64,000 nt of DNA from contig CP136062.1 in assembly GCA_032622095.1 (NCBI GenBank), forward strand, positions 227,988,578-228,052,577, read 5' to 3'. Of the stretch, positions 1 through 10,904 are shown in pieces (positions within the stretch are counted from its first letter, which is position 1; each line of letters opens with the position of its first letter). Made by a program: the position numbers and the translations under genes. This stretch comes from Siphonodentalium dalli (taxonomy: Eukaryota; Mollusca; Scaphopoda; Gadilida; Siphonodentaliidae). A model generated the notes under the pieces. The model was given only the letters and a program-made list of their open reading frames with translations. It did not search any database and was not told the origin of the DNA.

Positions 1-116
1 AAAAATTGCTGGAATAATTGTTAATGTAATAAAGCACACACTGACAATGGTATATCTATGTTAATATATTCATCCTGTGAAACAATTATTGCCAATGTTG
101 CTAATTAATAAAATAC

Positions 117-2087
117 TTATTAATTGGTTGTTTCCACATTGACCGAGTTATGAGGCCGAGTTATGTCGTATTGGCATCCCGCCTGCGGTCTCAGAGGCGT
201 TATTTCGCTAAAATCCTTATTCAGAATCTGGATTCAGATTACAGATTGGTCCCCGTACGACTTGGTTCGGCAAAAGAACAGACCATAAATTGGCAGAATC
301 AGTAAACGAACGGACAGTAATCTCAATTTCGTGGTAATCCGAATCTGGATTCGGATTCCGATTACGGACTCAATTGTTCGTAATGTAAACAAACCGAGAT
401 TTCGCCACCTCGGAGTTTAAAAACACAATAAAACATAAGAATCCGTCTCTTGTGTACAAATTATTGCAGAATATAAACGATCTATATCAAAGAATTTTAA
501 ATGCGGAGACAAATTTGTTTTATTGAAAGTAAACTGGGAGAATATTACTGAAATTAGCCAAATAATAACGCTATTGATAGTAACGCTGGGGGAGCACTTC
601 GGTTGATGGCGAAGCAATTGCAAATCATTGTTGATTGTCACTTTCATATGTCCATTTCATAATTCCATCCATAAAATACCGCCCGAACGCATGTCGATTT
701 CGAATTCGGCGGATACGTCACCATTGACCGAATTCATATGAACCTGCATGGATATGTCTTCTGCTGTGTTCGTTATTATAATGTTTCTTCTTATTCAAGA
801 AATAGTAGGATTATATGGTATCGATGGATTATCAGATACACGTATGTACTATCATCTAGTCTTATAGCAATTTCATGTTTAAAATGTTTTGTTTCGTTAA
901 ATGCAGTCGTTTTGCACAATAGTCTCTGTATAGACAACAGACACATGTTCTAGGGACGTGGCTAGAAGTTTCCTCAAATTTCCGGCCAACTGCACCCCCC
1001 CCCCCCCCCATTGAACCAAACATCAATCTCACAGGTTCGCAGAATTCCATTTTCCTCCACTTGGAAATATCCAACCTGACAAACACTAAGATTGGAAAAT
1101 TACCAAATTTTACTGGTTGAAAAAAAATCAAACAATGAGAACAATGCCAACCTATATATGCCAACCTATATATGGTGTCAAATTAATGTCCAACTAATGT
1201 TGTGTCATGCATTAAATTTCCGACTGCTGGAATGTACCAAAGTTTAGTTTAGATATATTTATTTCAAATATATGTCAAATTTAGATAACACATGATAAAT
1301 AACACAATCATACATTTGTTTATACATACAAAGGAATTGGGGGACAAGTGCTGACCCACTTAAGGGTACCCCCTCTCCCATATGTTACACTGAAAAAATA
1401 AATAATTAGTAATGGCAAAGCAACATGACTACCAAAAACAAGTTGAACATATATACAGATCACTGGACACCCCCTCTCCCGAGTTAGTCATAAGTTTGTA
1501 TATGTATTTATTCAAAATCGGGTTTGTTTGTTGCGTTTTCTGGCTTGTACGTATCATTATTTGGAACAGTTAGTGAAAAATAATCGTGATTTTCCTCACG
1601 TATGAATGACTGCACAGCTAAGCAAATTGTACCAACCAACCAACCCTTGTCGTCACGTCCCTGTTCAACTGACAAGTTTCGTGTGTTCTTCACAACATCT
1701 TCGGAATTTGATTCAGGAGGCACAGAGCTGTTAGAAATGCTTGCCCTCATCAATAAACACACTTTAACTTGAAAAAAAGATGCGATTAAGTCGGATTGGC
1801 AGCAAATTATGTGCCGTGTATATACACATAGAAGAAAAGCATGACTTTCACAACAAACATGAACTTTATAAATATAAGATACAAATGATACTTGTGTCAA
1901 ATACATGGGCCATGTTTGACGCTGGGAGAACATTAAACATAGTTTCGGAGACCACGTGGATTTCAAAATCTGACCCCGTAATCGGCTTCGGATTCTGAAT
2001 CTGGATATTTAGCGAAATAACGACTCTGGCCAATACGACAGACCTCGGCCTCATAACTCGGCCAATATGGAAACAACCAATTAATAA
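117..2087. mobile_element. 2-kb TIR element (non-autonomous or degraded DNA transposon)
   Basis: The left end (TTATTAATTGGTTGTTTCCA...GAGTTATGAGGCCGAG...GTATTGGC, 117-176) is mirrored by the right end (GCCAATACGAC...CTCGGCCTCATAACTCGG...CCAATTAATAA, 2029-2087). The inversion continues inward through GTTATTTCGC and ATTCAGAATCTGG. The ends are symmetric around TTAATTGG, so the exact target duplication is ambiguous. No transposase is recognisable; one weak exon-like ORF is listed separately. The interior includes a C15-like homopolymer near 1000. Confidence 0.75.
1508..1764 (-). CDS. Possible terminal exon inside the 2-kb TIR element (unrecognised)
   Basis: On the minus strand a TTTTTTTCAAG acceptor-like site precedes an open frame beginning MRASISNSSVPPESNSEDVV and ending ...NATNKPDFE then TAA. 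The composition is protein-like (GWLVGTICLAVQSFI is followed by charged residues), unlike most short ORFs here. I do not recognise a family and see no convincing upstream exon, so it may be chance. Confidence 0.18.
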
Positions 2088-2404
2088 CATATAATATATG
2101 CAAACGCCTTGTCTGCTATTAACCGTAAGATCATCCCACTAGTGAATATGTGTCGAAAGCTCCATTGTAATAGATATATTGATTTTATCTGACCTATATA
2201 TTCCGCATTTTTGTACCAAATGTCGAATATTTTTCTACTTTCGGCCGCATGTTTGGACTGAAATGGCCACCAGTTGGAATAATGTTGTAATAATAATGAA
2301 GGGTTGCTGGAAATGCCATGGTATTTTCCTGGGTACCGTACCAATTGTGGAGTATGTCATAATGACCATAACAGTGGCAACCAAATAAACAGCGGCGAAA
2401 TGAT

Positions 2405-2866
2405 TTAAAGATGCATAATCCTAATTAATGCCAGCAAATTACTATTTTCTTGGCTTCGGGGGTAAACAAAATATTTGATTCGAGTCGAGGTACCCATCAA
2501 TCAAAGCTCAGCCAGATCAGATATCGATGTTTGAAATCTATTAATTTTCACCACCGATAATTTTAGGCGTCCCAGTAAACAGACGACGAGAAGACGGTCT
2601 CGGACCAAATTGCGGATGAAGATGGATAACTCTAAGATCAAGTGGATTTTTTGTGTCATATATTTGACAAACCGGCAAAATTTCGTTGAACAAAATGTTG
2701 ATAAATAACCGGTTTTGTGGAATTTTATACTATAGTTGACCGTGGTTAGCATTAGTTTTGGTCAATTACTCGATGCTGATAACTGAAGTGGCCTTTCAAA
2801 AAAATATTGTTGTTGTTGTTGAATCTGGATATATGGGGACCATCGAATCGGATTAAGTACCTTTAA
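2405..2866 (+). mobile_element. TTAA-ended MITE, family M1 (AGGTACTCAATCCGA), copy a
   Basis: The right end reads ATCGGATTAAGTACCTTTAA. The left end is a diverged TTAAAGATGCATAATCCTAA. The interior carries the family landmarks TTGATTCGAGTCGAGG, ATCAAAGCTCAG, GAAGATGGATAACTCTAA and a GTTGTTGTTG run. The family TIR is AGGTACTCAATCCGA with TTAA at each end. The ~460-bp length is typical of the nine copies in this window. Confidence 0.75.
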
Positions 2867-2931
2867 GAAGTTAAGCTCACATTTCAGATTGTGTATGACG
2901 AACAGAAAGCAATGGCGAAGTATCTTACATA

Positions 2932-3565
2932 ATAATGGCAATAAAACCTTCATATCCTATATGTGCATCCTAGTTAGTACTACTGGGATAATTGGAAAAT
3001 AGTAATCTTTAAAAAAGGTTTTGAGACATATATAACGGGTTGTCATAATACGCTTTGCTTCATGAAATTACATGCTTTAAATGTCAGCTCTATGGGGAAA
3101 AACATCATTATTTGGCGAAATTTGGTCCGTTTCCATGACAACAGCTGAATAAACCGCAACAATTATCCAACACAGAAGTCCGGATTAAAAGTGCATGTCA
3201 TAGAAAAAAAATTTCAAAAAGTTATATTGTGTCGCAAGGGTTATAGGTCTTCATTTCTTTCCAATAACGGATTTTTTTGTATATTTAAATATCGTTTCCA
3301 TGGTAACAGGTATTTCTCTGGGTATTGGGCCTTTTTGGCAGTTTTATCCAAATTAATTTAAGTACATGTATGATGCCATCATAATAATACATACATTATT
3401 ACTGTAACCAATGTAGTATCCAATAAATGTTCCAATTCCAAAATTATCGCATTTTTTGCGAAAATCACCATTTTTCACCCCAAAATGGCAATAAAGACCC
3501 GTATAACCTATATGTGCATCCTATTTAATACTGGAATCGCTGGAACATAGTTATAGTGGACAAAT
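2932..3565. repeat. Spaced direct repeat with RFX/X-box-like palindromes
   Basis: ATGGCAATAAA...CCTATATGTGCATCCTA occurs at about 2936 and again at 3485. Between and after them GTTTCCATGGTAAC occurs at 3294-3307 and 3678-3691, with GTTTCCATGACAAC at 3129-3142. These match the RFX X-box palindrome. They probably belong to an old dispersed repeat. No gene is seen here. Confidence 0.55.
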
Positions 3566-3867
3566 CATCAATAAATGATCTTCAACCTCTCTTCCTGTCC
3601 TAGAATGGGCTTAAATTAGTCTTTACCATTTGCGGAAATGGTTTAATATCAAACTGTGTCTACATTGTTTACATTCCGTTTCCATGGTAACGGCACCACT
3701 TTCACATTTTACAGCAGGGCGGAACATGAAGCCTACATCTTCTACTTTCATATGATATTTAATTTTTCCGTGTGTAAAAAAAAAAATTAAACTCGAAAAA
3801 TAAGCCCCGTTGGGGCCAATACCGCTCATCTAGAAAGCCAACAATATGCAAAGAAAAATAGAGAATA

Positions 3868-4020
3868 CCTACGGGTGTTGGTTGAATACCCGGATTATCT
3901 CTTGAGTGGGTACAAGGAAATACAAAATTTCCACGAGCGGCTGTAAGCCGCGAGTGGAAATTCTGTATTTCCTTGTACCCACGAATGAGATAATCCGGGT
4001 ATTCAACCAAAACCCGTAGG
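3868..4020. repeat. 153-bp hairpin (perfect-arm palindrome)
   Basis: CCTACGGGTGTTGGTTGAAT at the left is mirrored by ATTCAACCAAAACCCGTAGG at the right. Pairing continues through the GATAATCCGGG/CCCGGATTATC, GGGTACAAGGAAATAC and CCACGAGCGGC/GCCGCGAGTGG segments to a tiny loop. Probably a small foldback transposon. No coding potential beyond a shadow frame. Confidence 0.8.
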
Positions 4021-4609
4021 TGTTCTTTTTATTATATGCGCTATAAACCGCACCAAAACTGCTAGTTTTGTCCTACAGTTTACTTCAAATTGTTAGCTTC
4101 GACATTTGCATTTTGTTTACATTCCATCAATTGATTTGCTCACCACTGAATGACAAATATCGAGCATAGCCGCCATAAGAAATAGTCCCCATTGTTTTAT
4201 TCTGAAATGATGCGAGAAAATTAATGTATACATAATTTAGTGATAAGAATATATTAAAACAAAAGAGTTAACATTATAACAATTAAATAACAGTTTATGA
4301 ACCGTGAAAATCAATAATTAAAACTATAGTCCGACTGTTATTGATACGCTTTGAAACTTAATGTGATTCGCCGCTATAAACCGGAAGTAATCTCCGAAAA
4401 AGTAATACTATTGTGTTATCCATCGAGTCGGTCAGTGTTATCCATCGAGTCGGTCCAGGCGATGGATATAACGCTCTACGCCACGGCAATTTCCCACTAT
4501 TTAATGGGGAAGCATATAATAAAGTTTACAATCACAGCAAGAATACTGCCATTATCATTATCACTTACAGAACGAAATTCATTAAAGGACCGTAAACTGA
4601 TGTTGAGTC

Positions 4610-5254
4610 TTAAAGGGGTACTGTACACAGAGATAGACAATTTTGTTATTTACTCCCATTGACATAACTTTCAAGTTAGATTATGTTCGTGTTATATGAG
4701 TTTCGTATAAACCTAATTTAGCGACGAAAATATTGATCTTAGAAATAAAAATATTACGATTTCAAACTACGCGCCATGTTTTTGACCTTCACCGGAGAAG
4801 ACGCAGGTTGCAGGATGAACCGGAAGTTCAATTGATGCCTGCAATCTGTTCCATCAAACAATCTCACTCCCTATAAAAGTACTTGACGCTTTATGAATCT
4901 TGTTTCTTCTTTTTTTTCTCGAATCGGTTATAGCGGGACTTCCTTTTGCATGTAACATGTTTTGTTCGCAACTCAATAATGTTCGTCGTAAAAGGCCGTC
5001 GATAAAAGACACCCAACAGGTGAGATTTCAAGAACGGTAACTCGTAATGGCATAATCCGCCATTTTATGACTCCAGCCATAAATTCATTTTTATTAAATA
5101 ATTCAATTTGACTTTTATGATAGCCTGTTAATATAATCGGAACGTTTTCAGTAGACATCGTCGTCTCAAATAAGTTATTTTAAAATATAATATTGATATT
5201 AGATCGCAATTGTCACCGGGAATTTATTGGAATTGGGGTACAGTACCCCTTTAA
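4610..5254. mobile_element. TTAA-ended TIR element, family M4 (AGGGGTACTGTAC), copy a
   Basis: It begins TTAAAGGGGTACTGTACAC and ends GGGGTACAGTACCCCTTTAA. The 645-bp interior is highly similar to the element at 19125-19776 (shared ACTTTCAAGTTAGATT, CCTTCACCGGAGAAGAC, ATCGGTTATAGCGGG). There is no transposase. TTAA at both ends suggests piggyBac-type mobilisation. Confidence 0.85.
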
Positions 5255-5412
5255 TCATTATAAATAATTTAGAGCGCATGCACTCGGAGCGCCGAATAAC
5301 TTTATCAGACACAGAGTTAGAAATTTAGTTCAGTGCATATGTATGTTGCAGATAGGATCGGAAAGCATAATGCATGTTTGTATAGTGTAATGGAAGGTAT
5401 ATAATTATATAT

Positions 5413-5803
5413 GTATGTCAAAAGGCACAGATGGCCTTCGTGGCGGGTATGCTGTTAAAATAATCACACCCGTTGAAACTGCCATAAACAGATAGAATAT
5501 TAAAATATAGACATGTTTTGTTCTTATACCAATCACAAATATCGCTTAAATAGTATCTTATTGACAAGCTCGTACGCTGTGTTCTGTAAACAAAATCCAG
5601 GTTTGTAACATTTCTAACTTTTGTTAACACAACAAAGCGTACGGACTCGACAATAATATACTATTTACGCGATGTTTATGATTGGTATAAGAACACAATA
5701 TGTCTATATTTCAATATTCTTTCTGTTTATGCCGGTTTTAACGGTTTTGACTATTTTAACAACAATACCCACCGCGAAGGCCATCAGTGCCTTTAAAATG
5801 TCA
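5413..5803. mobile_element. 390-bp foldback element
   Basis: Left arm: TGTCAAAAGGCACAGATGGCCTTCG. Right arm: CGAAGGCCATCAGTGCCTTT...GTC. Inner segments (TTCTTATACCAATCA/ TGATTGGTATAAGAA, AAATAGTAT/ATACTATTT, CGTACGCT/AGCGTACG) show the arms run almost to the centre. The whole unit is one imperfect palindrome. Confidence 0.75.
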
Positions 5804-5814
5804 AAATACCACCG

Positions 5815-6612
5815 ATATCATCAGTTCCGCTAACCCATTGATGATCCAACTAAGCGGGGAATCACCGCTTTTCGTCATTTATTTTTTTCCAACCATTAGG
5901 GTGTGTTAAGTTGGAAATTTCAAACAGCTGAAAGCTTGAGGAAAATTCCAAAAGGGGAAGTTGGAAATTCCAAGATGCAAGATGGGCACCACATCTCCAA
6001 CGGAGGCTCGCTAACCACGTCTTATCATGAACATTATAGCATTAACGAACGCTCTGTATGGTTACATAATGTATAAATGGGACCCTTTTATACGATAATT
6101 GTACTTTAATCATTGACTCATTGTAACTGTAATGTATATTTCTCTGAAGCATATACAGTCCGTATATAAGTATATGCTATATGTATTGGCCTATATTTAC
6201 ACTCCCACATAATTTTAAGCAAACAATCAATGCTATATTTAAAGACGTAACATGTTGTGTCACTTTAATTGCATTCTGCCTTTGATATAAACAAGTGATC
6301 TCCATCTTAAGTGGATTATATAGCTGGTGGTTGTATAGTGTACATCATATGCGTATGGCTATAATTCCGTCACCGTGGCTGTAAGATGATACTCGAGTAT
6401 ATCACATGCATCTAGTACATGGACTAACCTAACCCGACTGATAACGAAGTCGTTTATCGCTCGATCGTACCCTCTCTCCTCGGCTCGCACCAGTCTGTGG
6501 TGGCTTCAATCGGTGACGATTGGTCGAACTTGTGTTTACATTTCTTATGCCGATTCCATTGAGAAAGTTTTTTGTCTTCTTCATATATTACTGAACGTTA
6601 TTGTTTGCATGG
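5815..6612. other. Gene-free stretch, nothing recognised
   Basis: Mostly AT-rich sequence without clear repeats or coding signal, apart from a short local repeat of TTGGAAATTCCAA-like words near 5910-5970. It may contain the promoter of the DOK-like gene. Confidence 0.4.
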
Positions 6613-6820
6613 CTTACTACGGCCGCAATTTACTTTCAACCTAATAAGGACGAAAACCGAAACTGTGCTTGGATACATCGCTTTTTGTCTTGATTTGCAC
6701 TGCCTGAATACTCCGTAAATTGATTTACTACGGCCGCAATTGACTTTCTTCTGGATTAGAACGAAAACCGAAACTTTTGTCTTGATTTACACACAGCAAG
6801 GAAACTCTGTAAATTTAGAG
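6613..6820. repeat. Tandem duplication (about 112 bp, two copies) upstream of the DOK-like gene
   Basis: TTACTACGGCCGCAATT is found at 6613 and again at 6725. Each is followed by similar sequence including ACGAAAACCGAAACT, TTTTGTCTTGATTT and CTCYGTAAATT. The copies are diverged but clearly related. They lie 280-490 bases before the start codon, where a promoter or 5' UTR is expected. No TATA box can be assigned with confidence. Confidence 0.7.
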
Positions 6821-7084
6821 CCAATTGCGTAGACAAGTACGTCTCAACCACCAGAATATCGGATCGACTGGAAAACATTCTCACAAAAACTGGAGAACCA
6901 TCGAACTAAAGCGATTGTGTTCCTGCTACTAGCGGGTGTTACATACATCATCACGTGACATACATCGTCATGAAATAATGCCTTCTCTGGGACACCAATA
7001 CTGCGAAGGAAGTCATAATTTAAACCTTTGCAATGGCGACTTGACACTAAACTCTAACCAGCTACCAGTAAAGACACACATAAC

Positions 7085-7096
7085 ATGAAACATTAA
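7085..7096 (+). promoter_or_regulatory. Minimal upstream ORF before the DOK-like start codon
   Basis: ATG AAA CAT TAA ends five bases before the presumed initiator ATG at 7102. If the 5' UTR includes it, it could reduce initiation at the main start. Transcript start is unknown, so function is speculative. Confidence 0.3.
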
Positions 7097-7101
7097 TCAA
7101 A

Positions 7102-7176
7102 ATGCCAGTTGACAGCGAGATTTCTGGCTATATTGATGTGAAACAACCTTCCAACATCAAGGACCGCAAACTAAAG
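7102..7176 (+). CDS. DOK-like adaptor, coding exon 1 (start of PH domain)
   Basis: This exon encodes 25 residues beginning MPVDSEISGYIDVKQPSN and ending in Lys, followed by the donor AAG|GTTTGT. The GYIDVK segment is the first beta strand of a PH domain, comparable to the GYxxxK start of DOK4/5/6. The ATG has A at -3 (three A's precede it), a good context, and no longer in-frame start is needed. It is too short to stand out as an ORF. Its reality rests on the phase-0 fit to exon 2, where KLK|AWKRRWVEIH recreates the conserved KxWKxRW PH core. A tiny upstream ORF sits 5 bases before the start codon. Confidence 0.82.
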
Positions 7177-7804
7177 GTTTGTATACATGTATATAGAACG
7201 ACACACGTGTGTGAACTGATTATAATATACCGTTATTGCTCGAGGTTGTTGTGATGCGTATAAGTTCGAGTTTTAACTCGCGACACTTTAAAATAAAATG
7301 GAATGGTCTATTATTCACCAGACGGTGAAAAATAACAGACGACAGACAGACGAAAAGATAATACAATTACAGAAGTAGTCCTATTTATACCCCCGTAACG
7401 TAGTTGTTGTGGTATACTGGAATCAACTCGTCTATCGTCCGTCCGTCATCCGTGGACATAAATAGGTCCGGAGTTTTTCTCAGTCGTTTTTTGATAATTT
7501 TCCGTGAAACTTGGCACAGACATCAACCACCATGGGAACCTGTGCACCTGCAACTATGACGTCTGTCCCACTTTTTTGTGGAGTTATTACCCTTTTTCGA
7601 CTTAGAACATTTTCGCAACATGCATAATTTTGCCCGAGCTTTTATTACTACATTTTTCTGTCAATATATTTTGGATTAGGGATAGGGGGTTAGGGTTGTG
7701 CGCCTGCAATTTGAATCTGTTTTTTTTATTATTTTAACTAAATGTTTGCTGACATGTGAAACATCTTAGTGTTTTTAAAACACGGGGGTATCATTAGTCC
7801 CATT
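7177..7804. other. Start of intron 1, no element resolved
   Basis: Intronic. It includes a stretch near 7320-7350 rich in GACAGACAG and a segment near 7500 (TTTCCGTGAAACTTGGCACAGACAT) that looks like a remnant of a common invertebrate dispersed repeat. No exon is seen. Confidence 0.4.
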
Positions 7805-8980
7805 GGGACAGTCACACCTTTAGTTATTGGGACAGTCACACCTTTAGTTATTGGGACAGTCACACCTCTAGTTATTGGGACAGTCACACCTCTAGTTATT
7901 GGGACAGGCACACCTCTAGTTATTGGGACAGTCACACCTCTAGTTATTGGGACAGTCACATCTCTAGTTATTGGGACAGTCACACCTCTAGTTATTGGGA
8001 CAGTCACACCTCTAGTTATTGGGACAGTCACTCCTCTAGTTATTGGGACAGTCACATATCTAGTTATTGGAACAGTCACACCTCTAGTTATTGGGACAGT
8101 CACACCTCTAGTTATTGGGACAGTCACACCTTTAGTTATTGGGACAGTCACACCTTTAGTTATTGGGACAGTCACACCTCTAGTTATTGGGACAGTCACA
8201 CCTCTAGTTATTGGGACAGTCACACCTCTAGTTATTGGGACAGTCACACCTCTAGTTATTGGGACAGTCACATCTCTAGTTATTGGGACAGTCACACCTC
8301 TATTTATTGGGACAGTCACACCTCTAGTTATTGGGACAGTCACTCCTCTAGTTATTGGGACAGTCACACCTTTAGTTATTGGAACAGTCACACCTCTAGT
8401 TATTGGGACAGTCACACCTCTAGTTATTGGGACAGTCACACCTCTAGTTATTGGGACAGTCACACCTCTAGTTATTGGGACAGTCACACCTCTAGTTATT
8501 GGGACAGTCACACCTCTATTTATTGGGACAGTCACATCTCTATTTATTGGGACAGTCACACCTCTAGTTATTGGGACAGTCACACCTCTAGTTATTGGGA
8601 CAGTCACACCTCTATTTATTGGGACAGTCACACATCTAGTTATTGGGACAGTCACACCTCTAGTTATTGGGACAGTCACACCTCTAGTTATTGGGACAGT
8701 CACACCTCTAGTTATTGGGACAGTCACACCTCTAGTTATTGGGACAGTCACACCTCTAGTTATTGGGACAGTCACACATCTAGTTATTGGGACAGTCACT
8801 CCTCTAGTTATTGGGACAGTCACACCTCTAGTTATTGGGACAGTCACACCTCTAGTTATTGGGACAGTCACACCTCTAGTTATTGGGACAGTCACACCTC
8901 TAGTTATTTGGACAGTCACACCTCTAGTTATTGGGACAGTCACACCTCTAGTTATTGGGACAGTCACACCTCTAGTTATT
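7805..8980. repeat. 24-bp minisatellite, 49 copies, in intron 1
   Basis: The unit is GGGACAGTCACACCTCTAGT+TATT. The array spans 1176 bp, exactly 49 x 24, with only point differences (CCT/CAT/TCT, GTT/TTT) and no length change. Because 24 is a multiple of three and the unit lacks stops, both strands are open (GTVTPLVI repeats on +, ITRGVTVP repeats on -). That is an automatic consequence and not evidence of coding. No spacers, so it is not CRISPR-like. Confidence 0.97.
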
Positions 8981-9290
8981 GGATGGAAATGTTCATAAAA
9001 AAGTTCAACAATCATGGTCGTTTGTTGAATTGATATTTTCTGAATATTTCCTGTAAGGGGACTACTCGTGAATGAATATTCTGTTAAGAACTGGTTACTT
9101 GACACACACTTTGTGTCATGCATCACTGCGTTTGCTTCGTGGTCAGTGCATTCGATTGAAGGGTTGTCCGCCCGAGCTTTCGATGCCTCCAAGATTAAAA
9201 CATCCGAAGGTTCATTGTTCGACGTTCACGATTTCGAAAAGTCGTGCACCGGAGACACACGAGTAACGAACACTGCACTTTTGCATCTAG

Positions 9291-9809
9291 ATCACGCCAT
9301 GAATCTCTACTCTGGTTAACGCCCGTAGAGATCATATTCCACCAGTACAAAACCTTGAAACTGTTTGAAGTTTTGACAGGGGACCTTATAAAATCGAAAA
9401 AATAACGCAGGGAATATATTTCTTTGTTATCTGTTTCTTAATAATGTACTTCACTGTAGGTGAAGATCCCAACTCAAAATTTCATGATTTAAGTGACTTT
9501 GTGAACGATTTTGCTCTGCATTTCTTACAATTATGGAAGTTATCAAGGTTAATTAATTGAATTTTTATTGTGATATCGACTCACATAAGTCACAGAAAAG
9601 CATGCAATTTCGAGATGGGACCTTCACCTATAGTGAAGTACACTATTAAGGAACATATACTAATTAAGAAATATGTTCCCTGTGTTATTTTTTCGACTTT
9701 ATATATGATATATGGTTCGCTGTCAAAACTTCAAAAAGTTCCAATGTTTTGTACTGGTGGAATATGATCTCTACGGGCGTTAGTCAAGAGTAGAGATTCA
9801 TGGCATGGT
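9291..9809. mobile_element. TIR element, family M8 (CCCGTAGAGATCATATTCCA), copy a
   Basis: Ends pair as GCCATGAATCTCTACTCT...CGCCCGTAGAGATCATATTCC and the inverse ending AGAGTAGAGATTCATGGC. Inner arms include AATGTACTTCACTGTAGGTGAAG and its inverse CTTCACCTATAGTGAAGTAC, so most of the 500 bp folds back. A second copy is at 11.7-12.2 kb. Confidence 0.85.
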
Positions 9810-9960
9810 CTATTTTGCATCATTCCCGTTTCAAACGTAGAAGGGTAACGCTTATATATGGGAATATTATTATGGCGCCGAATAGCTAGACCAAGTCTTC
9901 TCGGTCCACAGCTTGGGATATCGATTGGGTTGAAGCTGTTTTGGACTGAGTTCCGCCCCG

Positions 9961-10449
9961 TTATAGCATACTTACGTCAATAATCGTGGGCGGAGTTATC
10001 ATCTTGCTTAACCCTTTACCCAACAGAATGGCCCTGTGCCAATGCATTCTCTTATATATGCGAGTCGACCATAGGTCGCCTCGCATATATAAGAGAATGC
10101 ATTGGCTTAACACATTAAAAATTATAAAATTGTTAAAGAATGTAAGAAAAAATGGTAAAAAGTGTTAAAAAAAGATTTTTTTAGGCCAATGCATTCTCTT
10201 ATATATGCGAGGCGACATATGGTCGACTCGCATATATAAGAGAATGTATTGGCACAGGGTATAACTGTAACTATCACAATGTGGTCAAGGAGCCGATTCC
10301 AATGATATCCATATTTGTATGGTTCTATTGAGACAGACCGAAGATAGTTTAGGCTGTTGAAGCTTTATTTGGCCGGTTTTGGCCGGTTTGTTGGGTAAAG
10401 GGTTATAGCATACTTACGTCAATAATCGTGGGCGGAGTTATCTTGCTTA
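9961..10449. repeat. ~48-bp direct duplication flanking the M3 element at 10008
   Basis: TTATAGCATACTTACGTCAATAATCGTGGGCGGAGTTATC(ATC)TTGCTTA occurs at 9961-10010 and again from 10403. The left copy runs into the element's TTAA, and the right copy starts at its terminal TTAT. The only internal difference is a 3-bp indel. Confidence 0.85.
10008..10406 (-). mobile_element. Double-hairpin MITE, family M3 (TTAA-CCCTTTACCCAACA), copy a
   Basis: Reverse orientation. It opens TTAACCCTTTACCCAACA and closes TTGGGTAAAGGGTTAT. Just inside lie two ~70-bp hairpins whose arms are AATGCATTCTCTTATATATG and CATATATAAGAGAATGCATT. They are separated by an A/T-rich spacer and followed by a ~130-bp unique arm (TCACAATGTGGTCAAGGAGC, TTGAAGCTTTATTTGGCCGG). 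The two hairpins are reverse complements of each other (loops GACCATAGGTCGCC and GGCGACATATGGTCG). Confidence 0.9.
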
Positions 10450-10904
10450 ATGTGTGTCTTTGGAATATGTCAAATGGACACCTTGCGTACAGGAACATAG
10501 CTGGCAGAGTTTCCCCAAGCATGATGATATCAAGCATGCTTATACATGAGGTCCATTGAATGTCATAGCAAAGAGATTTATAATTAAACAAAGACTTGTT
10601 TTCCAGAGAATTTCGATTTTTGTCTCGCTATTAGAAAATGTATGTAAACAGTTATATAGTAAACGCTCGTATCATCACTTTACATTTTTCTATCACGGTG
10701 AATGATATAATATTGAACACAGATTAATCGCGTACATGTCAGATGATTAATCACGTGCATTCAGGAGTTCACGTGAATGCCCGAGCTCTACTTGTAAATG
10801 TAATACGTCTGTTCAATGGAAGTATGTTATAGAAGAGTGACGGGACGGGACTCGGTCCAAAAGAGCACCAAACCAACCGATATCTCAAGCTGTTGTGGAC
10901 AGAT

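Noticed and set aside
7805-8980. CRISPR-like appearance
   Set aside because: Units are directly adjacent without spacers and the sequence is clearly eukaryotic.
7738-9192. 484-residue minus-strand and 409-residue plus-strand ORFs made of 8-residue repeats
   Set aside because: Both follow automatically from a stop-free 24-bp tandem repeat in an intron; no domain or start context supports a protein.
10008-10260. Hairpins as bacterial terminators or as tRNA/microRNA genes
   Set aside because: They are repeated transposon parts; no tRNA A/B boxes were found, and microRNA processing cannot be judged from sequence alone.
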